Assembly (NCBI RefSeq): GCF_900108335.1
Contig: NZ_FNVT01000014.1
Coordinates: forward strand, 1-64,000
Direction: 5' to 3'
DNA from: Nonomuraea solani
GTDB taxonomy: Bacteria; Actinomycetota; Actinomycetes; Streptosporangiales; Streptosporangiaceae
Length of the DNA stretch: 64,000 nucleotides
Below, one piece after another: positions 34,729 to 42,798 of this stretch (its first letter is position 1; each line of letters opens with the position of its first letter). A model generated the notes under the pieces. The model did not search any database. It was not told the DNA's origin and worked only from the letters and a program-made list of their open reading frames with translations. The position numbers and the translations under genes were made by a program.

Positions 34729-35922
34729 TCAAGAGGACCGGCTGATGTTCCCGTACAGGTAATGGTTGTGGCCGTCGAGCGTTTCGCGGGTCCACTGGTC
34801 CATTTGCGAGGGCCCCATCCTGGTCCAGTCGGGTGTGTGTTCTACCTGCTCGCGGCCGATCGCCCGGCCGAGGTCGACCAGCCGGTTCCCTTCCGCGCAG
34901 CGCTCTTGCTGATACCTGGTCAGGGCTTGGGCCGGGCGATGGGACGACGACAATGCGCGTTCCAGGCAGAGGGCGTCCTGTAGAGCCTTGACCGCCCCGC
35001 TGGCGGTGTGCGGCCGGGTGATGGTGCTCGCGTCGCCTGCCAGCAGGAACGGCGCGTCTGCGACCAAGGGGATTTTCAGATCGTGCACCGGGTGTACGGC
35101 GATGGTTTCGGCGGCCATGACCGGCTCGATCCATTCGGCCGGAAAGAACCGCGCCACCAGGTCTTGGATATGGCGGGTCATGGTGATTTCGTCGGACGGC
35201 GGTTCCGCAGGAGGGCGGGCATAGATGGCCCAGTTCAGTCGCAGTTCGCTGCCGGGGTCGTTGGCGGGAATCAGGTAGATGATGGCGTGCCCGCCGGGAA
35301 ACACGATGGTGAGGTAGGCGTCGTCCAGCACGGCCATGACCCTGGCCGGATCGGACAGCGCACTGAGCGGGACGCTCGCTCGCCATAGCGCGTATCCCGC
35401 ATAATTCGGGCGGCAGCCCGGCAGTAGCGACTCGCGTACCAGAGAGCGGTAGCCGTCGGCTCCGACGACGAGGTCGTACGCCATCTCGCCGCTGCCTTTT
35501 CTCTGCACTGTGGCACGACCGTCGGGAAGTCGCCGTACCGCCGAAACAGCGGCATCCGTCAGGTATTCGGCTCCGTCGACTCTCTTGCGCAACGACTGCC
35601 ACAGAAGCCCCCAGTTACAGGCCAGCACGGGACTCTTCTGCCGCCACAATTCCCGGCTGTCAGGGCGGCCCGGCCGGCGCACCAACCAGATTCGTTCGGT
35701 CAGGCGGCGCAGTGGCATGCTCTCATCGAGATATCCGGCGGCTATCAACTGGTCACGTAGCGGACCCGGGATGGCGATTCCCAGGCCGCGGGTCTGAAGT
35801 CGGCCGGCGCTGCGTTCGAAGACGGTGACGTCGTTGCCCGCCCGGCGTATCGCGATCGCGGTGGCGCAGCCCGCGATGCTGCCGCCGACGACCGCCGCAC
35901 GGAGCCGAGGTCGCGGCCTCAT
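34729..35922 (-). CDS. FAD-dependent aromatic hydroxylase/monooxygenase
   Basis: 397 residues from ATG 35922, overlapping the upstream stop by 4 nt. FAD-binding Rossmann motif VVGGSIAGCATAIAIRRAG, the DG motif LVVGADGYRSLVRE, and the GD motif FLLAGDASTITRPHTASGAVKALQDA. Members hydroxylate phenolic or other aromatic substrates with NAD(P)H. The operon setting suggests it tailors the type III polyketide, though a prenylated indole is another possible substrate. 14 bp before the PKS gene. Confidence 0.88.
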   Translation of the reverse strand: MRPRPRLRAAVVGGSIAGCATAIAIRRAGNDVTVFERSAGRLQTRGLGIAIPGPLRDQLIAAGYLDESMPLRRLTERIWLVRRPGRPDSRELWRQKSPVLACNWGLLWQSLRKRVDGAEYLTDAAVSAVRRLPDGRATVQRKGSGEMAYDLVVGADGYRSLVRESLLPGCRPNYAGYALWRASVPLSALSDPARVMAVLDDAYLTIVFPGGHAIIYLIPANDPGSELRLNWAIYARPPAEPPSDEITMTRHIQDLVARFFPAEWIEPVMAAETIAVHPVHDLKIPLVADAPFLLAGDASTITRPHTASGAVKALQDALCLERALSSSHRPAQALTRYQQERCAEGNRLVDLGRAIGREQVEHTPDWTRMGPSQMDQWTRETLDGHNHYLYGNISRSS

Positions 35923-36479
35923 GATCGGGTTTCTGCGAGATCGGCGAAGCGTTCGGCCAGTTCCTCGCCGGATGGGTCGAGTTCGATGTCGAGCGCGTTG
36001 ATGTAGAGCGTGAACATCCGGATCGCACCCAGCACGAAGAGGATCTCGGCCACCTGCCTTTCGGGGAAGCGCTCCAGGAGGGACGCCATTGTGGCGTCCT
36101 CCCACGGGGTCCCGTCGAGATACATGCGCGCCGCATCGAGCATCACGCGCTCCGCCGGGTCGGCGCTGTCCAGATGGCGATCGGTGACCAGAGCCAATTC
36201 ATCATCGCCGACGCCTGCCGCGGCCGCCTGTGGTAAATGCTGGGCCCATTCGTAGCTGCATCGCGTCTCATGCGAAACGAGCAGGATGAGCATTTCCCGG
36301 AGTTTCGGTGGCAATTCCAAGGTGGTGAGAAGCGCGGTAACGAGATCGAGAAGGGGTTTTACCAGAGTCGGGGCAAGAGCGATGGCCACGGCGCTGTTGA
36401 CCGGCACCGGAAACCGCTTCAGCGCCATTGCCGCCTCTTCGGGAAGCTCTGCTATCGACGGGCTTTGCAATCGGGACAT
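35919..36479 (-). CDS. carboxymuconolactone decarboxylase/AhpD-like protein
   Basis: 186 residues from ATG 36479; an ATG at 36509 would add ten. All helical AhpD-like fold: LELPPKLREMLILLVSHETRCSYEWAQH, where the usual CxxC is reduced to a single Cys with His, so peroxidase-type redox is doubtful. FPERQVAEILFVLGAIRMFTLYINALDI is the second half of the fold. First gene of the operon with the monooxygenase and PKS. Role in the pathway unknown. Confidence 0.8.
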   Translation of the reverse strand: MSRLQSPSIAELPEEAAMALKRFPVPVNSAVAIALAPTLVKPLLDLVTALLTTLELPPKLREMLILLVSHETRCSYEWAQHLPQAAAAGVGDDELALVTDRHLDSADPAERVMLDAARMYLDGTPWEDATMASLLERFPERQVAEILFVLGAIRMFTLYINALDIELDPSGEELAERFADLAETRS

Positions 36480-37150
36480 CTTCAGAGATCTCCAATGGAA
36501 CGCTTGCATCCTGAAGCTCTAACCGTGGACGTCAGGATCGAGATCGGCGAGTACGCGTTCCACCTGATAGAACATTTCCGCGGCTGACTGATCAGCGCTA
36601 CACGACGGGATGGCATCCAGCTTCTTTGTCACGCCGATGCGTCGAAGGCGTTTGGGCAGCGCTCTGGCGACACCGCCGGGCCGCGCTCATCCAGCCGGCG
36701 TTGGAAGGAGGTGCCCGGCCGAGGCTCGCCAGCGCTGTGCCGGGGTGGCTCCCGTTGCCACCGCCCGGTCAGGGCCGAATCCTGCAACTGAGCCCCACAG
36801 GCGAGCCGACGAGCTGTTCCGTCGTGTGGAACGGTCGATTGGCGGTGGCCTTGCCGGTGTTTAGCGTCGTCATCGTGGCCACTCGGCGGAGATGGCCGTG
36901 AAGCCGCAACCTCGCCGGGCCGATCCTGCGCTGGTCGACACCGGATTAGAGCGGTGCCCAGCCGGGAGGCGATGCGGCGCACATTGGCCACCTCACCGCC
37001 GCATCACGCCTGGGCCGCCTCCGGGGAGGAGGATCTGCGATGGCTGAATGGGCGCCGCACCAGGTGACCTCGGCTCGCTAAGTATCTGCAAGGCCGATTG
37101 CCCTGTCTGTCGGTGCCATCTCCGGCACCGACGTACATAGGAGCAGACCG
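36480..37150. other. divergent promoter region with cluster operator
   Basis: 670 bp with no convincing gene. Contains palindrome site 4 at 36816-36832, almost midway between the two starts. Short plus-strand frames at 36610-36901 look like noise. Confidence 0.6.
36816..36832. promoter_or_regulatory. 17-bp palindrome GTTCC-N7-GGAAC (site 4)
   Basis: GTTCCGTCGTGTGGAAC. In the gap between the AhpD-like/monooxygenase/PKS operon and terpene synthase 2. Confidence 0.85.
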
Positions 37151-38209
37151 ATGCCACTGCCATCATTCGCGAAACAGCGACCAGCCGTACAACCGATCTT
37201 CTCGATCCCCGCAGTCGAAACCACCTTCCCCCGACGACGGCACCCTCATTGGGCTCGCCTTCAGAAGTCGGCGCGATCATGGCTGCGGCGGATGAGACTC
37301 ATGCCGGCGGACAAAGTCGCCGCGTTCGCCGACGAGCTGCGGTACACCGACCTCGTGGCCGGCTACTACGTGGACGCCTCCGAGCCGGTGCTGTCCGCGA
37401 TCTCGGATTTCAGCATCTGGTTCTTCCTCTGGGACGACCGGCATGCCCAGGACACCGCGCACCGCAGAGACGTGGCATGGAACAGCCTGCGCGAGGATCT
37501 GCACCACGCCCTGGACGCCCCGCGCCGCCACCTGAGCCACCCGGACCCGCTGGTGAAAGGCTTCGCCGACAGCGTCGCCCGGCTTTTCTCACACTTGCCC
37601 CGCCGCTGGAACGCGCGGTTCGCCCGGCACATGCACGCGATCATAGAAACGTACGACGAGGAGTACCACAACACCATCGCGGGCCGTGTGCCCACCGTCG
37701 ACGAATACGTGGAACTGCGGCGGCAGACCTTCGGGCACGAGGTGTGGATCGACCTCCTGGAGTTGGCCGCGGGGCGCGAACTACCGCCCCGGGTCAGGCA
37801 AAGCACCGCCTATCGCCGCGCCGGCCTGGCCTCCCAGGATTTCTCCGCCTGGTACAACGACCTCTGCTCCCTGCCCAAAGAGCTGGCCGGCAAGGAACAG
37901 CACAACCTGGGAATCAGCCTCATTCACCACGAAGGACTCACCGCCGCGGACGCCTCCCGCGAGGTACGCCGCAGGGCGGGCGGACGAGTGGCCGCGTTCC
38001 TCAACGCGGAGACAGACGTCCTGCACCTCCTCGATGAGATACGGCCGAACCCAGCGATCACCCGCACGGCCCACTCGTGCCTGTCGAACATGCGCAACTG
38101 GTTCTCATCGGTCTACTGGTTCCACCACGAATCCGCCCGCTACCGACTCGACACCTGGCAGGACCCTTCCCATCCCCCGTACGTGGTCGACCCCGGAGGT
38201 CAACGATGA
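37151..38209 (+). CDS. class I terpene synthase 2
   Basis: 352 residues, only distantly similar to synthase 1. First metal motif is unusual: D95-D-R-H-A-Q-D101 after WFFLW, spaced DDxxxxD rather than DDxxD. NSE motif N236-D-L-C-S240-L-P-K-E244 is canonical, and an RY pair (SARYRLDTW) closes the C-terminus. ATG 37151 has AGGAG. The stop overlaps the P450 start by 4 nt, so they are translationally coupled. Product unknown. Confidence 0.9.
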   Translation: MPLPSFAKQRPAVQPIFSIPAVETTFPRRRHPHWARLQKSARSWLRRMRLMPADKVAAFADELRYTDLVAGYYVDASEPVLSAISDFSIWFFLWDDRHAQDTAHRRDVAWNSLREDLHHALDAPRRHLSHPDPLVKGFADSVARLFSHLPRRWNARFARHMHAIIETYDEEYHNTIAGRVPTVDEYVELRRQTFGHEVWIDLLELAAGRELPPRVRQSTAYRRAGLASQDFSAWYNDLCSLPKELAGKEQHNLGISLIHHEGLTAADASREVRRRAGGRVAAFLNAETDVLHLLDEIRPNPAITRTAHSCLSNMRNWFSSVYWFHHESARYRLDTWQDPSHPPYVVDPGGQR

Positions 38210-39555
38210 ACACCGAAACCGCACCTCAGGCCCCGCCACTCGCCGCCGGCGCCAAACCCTTTCTCGGTCACGGCTGGGAATTCCTGCGCGCCCCCCTGGC
38301 ATTCCTGACCTCTCTGCGAGACCACGGGGAGATCGTCCGAGTGCGGCTGGGCCCGCGAACCGTCTACGCGGTATGCGCGCCGGAGCCCCTGGGCGAACTG
38401 CTCGTGAAGCACGCGCGATCCGCCGCCGTCGGCGGCCCGATGTGGGACACCCTGCAACCGCTGCTCGGTCAGGGACTCGCCACCATCAACGGCCCTCTCC
38501 ACCGGCGCCGCCGCCGTATGATGCAGCCCTGGTTCCAGCCGGACCGTGTGGCCGGCCACACGGCGGCCATGGCGCAGGAGGCGCGTGCGCTGACCCGGCG
38601 CTGGCAGGCCGGGCAGATCATCGACGTGGGCGAAGAGCTCTCCGACTGCACCGTACGCATGATCGCGCGCTCGCTGCTGGGATCGGAGTCCATCGCCACC
38701 CGAGCCGGCGAAGTGAGCGTACTGTTGCACACGGTGTTCGCCTGCATGTACCGCCGCCTGATCCTGTCCGCGGGCCCTCTGGCGATGCTGCCCACCTTCA
38801 CCGGCCGTCCCCTCGACCGGGCCCTGACCAGGTTGCACCAGATCATCGATGAGGCGATCGCCGAGCACCGGGCCCGCGGCGTGGACGACGACGACCTGAT
38901 CGGGGCGCTGCTCACGGCAAAGGACGAGGAGAGCGGTCAGCCGCTGAGCGACCAGGAGATCCACGACCATGTCGCCTCTGTGCTGGTAGCGGGAACCGAG
39001 AACGTGGCCTACACCCTCGCCTGGGCGTTCCTTCTCCTCTCCCAGCACCCGCGCGAAGAAGCGCGCCTGCGCGAGGAGGCGGACGCCATCGCCGGCGAAC
39101 ACCCGCCGGGCGCCGAGGACCTGCGAACCCTGTCTCACACCCGCAACATCGTCATGGAGTCGATGCGGCTGCACCCCGCCATCTGGCTTCTTACCCGCCA
39201 CACCACCGACCCTGTCGAAATCGGCGGGCACCTCATCCCCGCGGACGCGGACATCATCTACAGCCCGTACGCCATGCAGCGAGACCCCCGCTCGTTCGAG
39301 CACCCCCTCACGTTCGACCCCGATCGCTGGAGCCCGGAACGCGCGGACGGTGTCCCGCGATTCGCGATGATGCCGTTCGGCACCGGCAACCGGAAATGCG
39401 CCGGCGAGCACTTCAGCATGATCGCGATCACGCTGCTTCTCACGGCGGTGACCTCGCGATGGCACCTGACCCCGGCGCCGGGCACCGATCTCACCACCCA
39501 CGTCGGCATCACCCTGCAGCCGAAGAGGTCTCACATGCGGGTCGAAGCCCGATGA
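38206..39555 (+). CDS. cytochrome P450 (terpene synthase 2 partner)
   Basis: 449 residues from ATG 38206, with GGAGGT upstream. I-helix VLVAGTENVAYTLAWAFLLL, ExxR in MESMRLHPAIW, FDPDRWSPER, and heme loop FAMMPFGTGNRKCAGEHFS with C398. Similar in length and motif style to the first P450, suggesting a shared origin of the two synthase-P450 pairs. It probably oxidises the product of synthase 2. Last gene of the isoprenoid cluster. Confidence 0.92.
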   Translation: MNTETAPQAPPLAAGAKPFLGHGWEFLRAPLAFLTSLRDHGEIVRVRLGPRTVYAVCAPEPLGELLVKHARSAAVGGPMWDTLQPLLGQGLATINGPLHRRRRRMMQPWFQPDRVAGHTAAMAQEARALTRRWQAGQIIDVGEELSDCTVRMIARSLLGSESIATRAGEVSVLLHTVFACMYRRLILSAGPLAMLPTFTGRPLDRALTRLHQIIDEAIAEHRARGVDDDDLIGALLTAKDEESGQPLSDQEIHDHVASVLVAGTENVAYTLAWAFLLLSQHPREEARLREEADAIAGEHPPGAEDLRTLSHTRNIVMESMRLHPAIWLLTRHTTDPVEIGGHLIPADADIIYSPYAMQRDPRSFEHPLTFDPDRWSPERADGVPRFAMMPFGTGNRKCAGEHFSMIAITLLLTAVTSRWHLTPAPGTDLTTHVGITLQPKRSHMRVEAR

Positions 39556-39665
39556 ACTTCCGGCTACGGGGCTGAATGACACGCGACGTGAGGAAGTGAC
39601 ATCGCCGCTTGCAGCTTGATCTGCGGTTTTGACCTTCGGTAGCGGCACAGGAAAGATCGCGGCTT

Positions 39666-39905
39666 GTGTCGGTTCGTCTGCTGTATCTGATCATGGTTCG
39701 GCCGGGCTGGTGTTGCTGGGGCGAGGCCAGGCGTCCAAGGATCATGGTGCTCCGCCATGAGGTGGCCGTGTTGACGCGTCGACTCGCCCGCCCGAAGCCG
39801 GACTGGGCCGATCGGGCGCTCCTGGCGGCCTTGGCGCGTTCCCTGCCTGCGATCCTGGCGCGTGCGCTCTCTTGGCCTTCACCCGAGCCTTCCGGGCGGT
39901 AGGCA
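39666..39905 (+). pseudogene. transposase/integrase-core (IS3-like) N-terminal remnant
   Basis: From GTG 39666: SVRLLYLIMVR, IMVLRHEVAVLTRRLARPKP and DWADRALLAALARSLPA are the typical N-terminus of rve-type transposases common in actinomycetes. It is frame-worn in the first third and lacks the DDE catalytic domain altogether. It marks the right border of the isoprenoid cluster. Confidence 0.7.
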
Positions 39906-39977
39906 GCCTCCCGTGAACTCGTTTCCTGACTCGTGTGAAAGACGGGCGACACCACTTCCCCGAAAAGGCCCAACCAC

Positions 39978-40556
39978 ATGCCGCTCAGTACGACCCTGTC
40001 TGACGCCGACCTGATCGAACGGTCGTGGCGAGATCCCGAGGATTTCGCCTTGCTGTTCGACAGGCACGCAGGACACATCCACCGTTATGTGGCCCGCCGG
40101 CTCGGCGACGACACGGCCGACGACATCGTCTCCGAGACGTTCCTCGCCGCGTTCAGGCAACGCCGCGGCTACGACACCGCCCGTCCGCAGGCCCTTCCCT
40201 GGTTGTACGGCTTCGCGACCAACTTCATCCGCCGGCATCAGCGCGCCGAGATACACCGCTACAAGGCGTACTCGAAAGTGGGCGTGCTTCCCGACGCCGA
40301 CGACGCCGCGGAACAAGCTCTTGAGCGGGCGAGCGCGCACGCCGTACGCCGCCCTCTCGCCCAGGCGCTCGCCTCGCTCAAGGGACGCGACCGCGACGTC
40401 CTCTTACTCGTGGCCTGGGCCGACCTCACCTACGAAGAGGTGGCCAATGCCCTGTCCATCCCGATCGGAACAGTTCGTTCCCGCCTCAACCGTGCGCGGG
40501 CCATCGTCCGCAACGCCCTCGGCAGCCCCGACCCCACGACGGAGCAGACCTCATGA
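39978..40556 (+). CDS. ECF RNA polymerase sigma factor
   Basis: 192 residues. Region 2: DPEDFALLFDRHAGHIHRYVARRLGDDTADDIVSETFLAAF; region 4: ALASLKGRDRDVLLLVAWADLTYEEVANALSIPIGTVRSRLNRAR. It belongs with sigma factors paired to CU044_5270-type proteins. ATG 39978 follows AAAAGG. Overlaps the next gene by 4 nt, so the two are coupled. The pair sits between two transposase remnants. Confidence 0.9.
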   Translation: MPLSTTLSDADLIERSWRDPEDFALLFDRHAGHIHRYVARRLGDDTADDIVSETFLAAFRQRRGYDTARPQALPWLYGFATNFIRRHQRAEIHRYKAYSKVGVLPDADDAAEQALERASAHAVRRPLAQALASLKGRDRDVLLLVAWADLTYEEVANALSIPIGTVRSRLNRARAIVRNALGSPDPTTEQTS

Positions 40557-41512
40557 ACGAACCGGCCGACCTGACCGAACTCCGCGACCTGTTCGCCGGC
40601 AAGCCGCACCCCACGGCGGACCGCCTCGCCCCCGCCCGTACCGCTCTCCTGGCCGAAGCCCGCACGAAGCGGCGGCTCTGGGCCCGGCCGGCCGGGCTGC
40701 GGCGTGTGATGCTGGCAGGCGGCCTGGTCGCGGCGATGACCGCAGGAGCGATCGCCGTCCAGACCTTCAACCCTTCCGCGCCCGCGAGTGCCGCCGAGGT
40801 CCTGAGGCTCGCGGCCGAGGCCGCGACCACCACCCCGTGGCCGCAACCCCGCGACGACCAGTACCTCCACTACGAGCGGATCGCGGAGACGCGCAGCGAG
40901 AAAGGGGTTGCCAACGTCGGCCCACGCCACATCACGGGCGAGGTCTGGGAGTCCGTCGACCGCTCCCGCCCAGGACTGCTCTGGCACAAGCCATCGAAAT
41001 CCTGGCCACAAGACTACGAATACAAGGAACTCCTGACCCGGTGCCCCGAACGTGGCGCGGGGCGCCCCGCCTACGCCGACCTCCAAGGGTGGCCGACCGA
41101 CCAGGAGCAACTCCGGCGCAAACTGGCCGAACGCGGCAACGAAATGCTCCCCGGCAAAGACGCCGCGACCCAGACCTGGAACGGTGCCCTCAACATCCTC
41201 GGCAGCCCGGTCCCGCCCAAGCAGCAGGCGGCCATCTACAAGATCGCCGCGACCCTGCCGGGCATCGAGACGGAAGAGCTCAAGGACGCCACCGGCAGAT
41301 CGGGCATCGCCGTGACCCGGGTGGACAATCGAGGACCCGGAGGTGCCATCTCCCGCGAATCCCTCATCTTCGACAAGACCTCCTACACCCTCATGGGCGG
41401 CCAGGAACTCGTGCCGGGGCACGGGCGTGAGCTCTGGTCCATCTCCCGTCCGCAGGTCACCGACGTACTCCCGGCCTGGTCCAAGTCCTTGAAGCGGAGA
41501 GGCTGCGTCTGA
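40553..41512 (+). CDS. CU044_5270 family membrane-anchored protein (putative sigma partner)
   Basis: 319 residues. A cytosolic N-terminus of about 50 residues precedes one membrane helix, RVMLAGGLVAAMTAGAIAV (about 51-69), then a large extracytoplasmic domain starting with SAAEVLRLAAEAA. The build and constant pairing with an ECF gene suggest an anti-sigma or sensor role, but no zinc-binding anti-sigma motif is visible. Domain includes GEVWESVDRSRPGLLWH and a long C-terminal beta-rich part. Confidence 0.82.
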   Translation: MNEPADLTELRDLFAGKPHPTADRLAPARTALLAEARTKRRLWARPAGLRRVMLAGGLVAAMTAGAIAVQTFNPSAPASAAEVLRLAAEAATTTPWPQPRDDQYLHYERIAETRSEKGVANVGPRHITGEVWESVDRSRPGLLWHKPSKSWPQDYEYKELLTRCPERGAGRPAYADLQGWPTDQEQLRRKLAERGNEMLPGKDAATQTWNGALNILGSPVPPKQQAAIYKIAATLPGIETEELKDATGRSGIAVTRVDNRGPGGAISRESLIFDKTSYTLMGGQELVPGHGRELWSISRPQVTDVLPAWSKSLKRRGCV

Positions 41513-42036
41513 GCCCGCGTCCACCGGACGACGGGCGGGCCGCGCCGGCCTATGGGATGCGGAAACTGGACCTGGTGCTGCTACCTGCGGTCATACGGTG
41601 ATCAAGGCTGATCGTCCGACATGTCATCCAGGCATGATGTGGTCAGCGCTCTACATGATCGTCCGGCATCTGCTCGCGCGTAGCGGCGGTGCTGAGGCAT
41701 GAGGCCGCCGTGCTTCGGCGGCAGACCGCCCGTCCGCTTGCAGCCCGCGGACCGGGTGCGGCCGGCCGCGTCTGCTTCCTCGCATGCGCCGTTCTTCGTC
41801 ACTCCGGCGGCGATGCCGGCTTGGCACGCTCAAGCGGCCGCTCAAGGCAAGGACCGTGGTCAGCAACACCAACGGTCACCGCGTACGGCGCGGAGCTCGT
41901 CCCCATGACCGCTCCGGGCGGCGGAGCCACATGCCTGCTTCACCGCCCGGACGACACCGGTCATTCGATCTCCGCAGGATCGCACTGGATTGGTCGGGCT
42001 ACTCCTGCGTGGTCGTCCGGGCGGTTCGGCACACGG
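41513..42036. other. intergenic with transposase remnant
   Basis: About 520 bp with no intact gene. It contains the second transposase N-terminal remnant (41637-41850); the rest shows no recognisable content. Confidence 0.5.
41637..41850 (+). pseudogene. second transposase/integrase-core N-terminal remnant
   Basis: From ATG 41637: MWSALYMIVRHLLA, then after a frame change VLRHEAAVLRRQTARP and LQPADRV. This is the same protein class as the remnant at 39666 but a different lineage (MWSALYMIVRHLL versus SVRLLYLIMVR). Catalytic domain absent. Together they flank the sigma factor operon. Confidence 0.6.
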
Positions 42037-42798
42037 CTAGCGGGCGGCGTCCTCCAGAAGTTTCAGGGCGAGTTGCTGCAGCTCGGGCCCGGCCTTCTCG
42101 GGGCTGCCGGTGTCGAAAGGTGGCTGGGGGTCGTACTCGACGGCCAGTTGCAGCGCCTGAGCCGCCCGTTCGTCGGCGAGCTTGGCGGCCAGGTGCAGGG
42201 CCATGTCGATGCCTGCGGACACCCCTCCGGCCGTAATGATCTTTCCTGATTCGACGAAGCGTCCCGGGGTGAGCACGGCGCCGAACGTGGTCTCCAGATA
42301 GCTCCTGGACGCCCAGTACGTGGTGGCGGGCACGCCGCGCAGCAACCCGGCCGCGCCCAGGATCAACGCACCCGTGCACACAGAAGTGGTCCAGGTCGTG
42401 CCCTTGTGCAGGCGGCGCACCCAGTCCACGGTCTCCGTGTCCGCCATGGCGGCGGTGACGCCGCGGTTGCCCGCGCCCGGCACCAGCAGCACATCCGCCT
42501 GCCGCACCTGGCGCAGCGAACGGTCGGCGACCAGGCCGAGCACCCCGGTGTCGGTACGCACCGGCCCTGCGCGTCGGGCCACCGTGATCACCTCGATATC
42601 GGGCACCCGGCACAACACCTCGTACGGCCCTACCGCGTCCAGCGCCGTCAAGCCGTCGTACAACAGGATCGCCACCCGCCGCCGTCGCGGCGCGGCGGCG
42701 GCCGGCGACGCCATGCCCATCGCGCCCAGCCCTGCCCCGACGCCACCGGCGGCTGCCGCTTTCAGCACAGCCCGCCGGCTGCTCTCCTTATCGGTCAT
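42037..42798 (-). CDS. DJ-1/PfpI family protein with Tat signal
   Basis: 253 residues from ATG 42798, which has AAGGAGG upstream. N-terminal Tat signal: SRRAVLKAAAAGGVGAGLGA. Then a DJ-1 domain: RRVAILLYDGLTALDAVGPYEVL, nucleophile cysteine in TSVCTGALILGAAGLL, and AGGVSAGIDMALHLAAKL. It resembles isonitrile hydratase-type and AraC-associated amidotransferase-like members. Last gene of the ABC transporter operon, overlapping the ATPase gene by 11 bp. An extracytoplasmic role beside an importer is unusual. Confidence 0.85.
   Translation of the reverse strand: MTDKESSRRAVLKAAAAGGVGAGLGAMGMASPAAAAPRRRRVAILLYDGLTALDAVGPYEVLCRVPDIEVITVARRAGPVRTDTGVLGLVADRSLRQVRQADVLLVPGAGNRGVTAAMADTETVDWVRRLHKGTTWTTSVCTGALILGAAGLLRGVPATTYWASRSYLETTFGAVLTPGRFVESGKIITAGGVSAGIDMALHLAAKLADERAAQALQLAVEYDPQPPFDTGSPEKAGPELQQLALKLLEDAAR

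Noticed and set aside
20863..36832. Reading the palindromes as divergent ECF -35 boxes (GGAAC)
   Set aside because: No consistent -10 element at a fixed distance downstream of the four sites, so an operator is the simpler reading.
36610..36901. Short plus-strand ORFs in the gap before terpene synthase 2
   Set aside because: No ribosome site, no family resemblance and they cover the operator palindrome.
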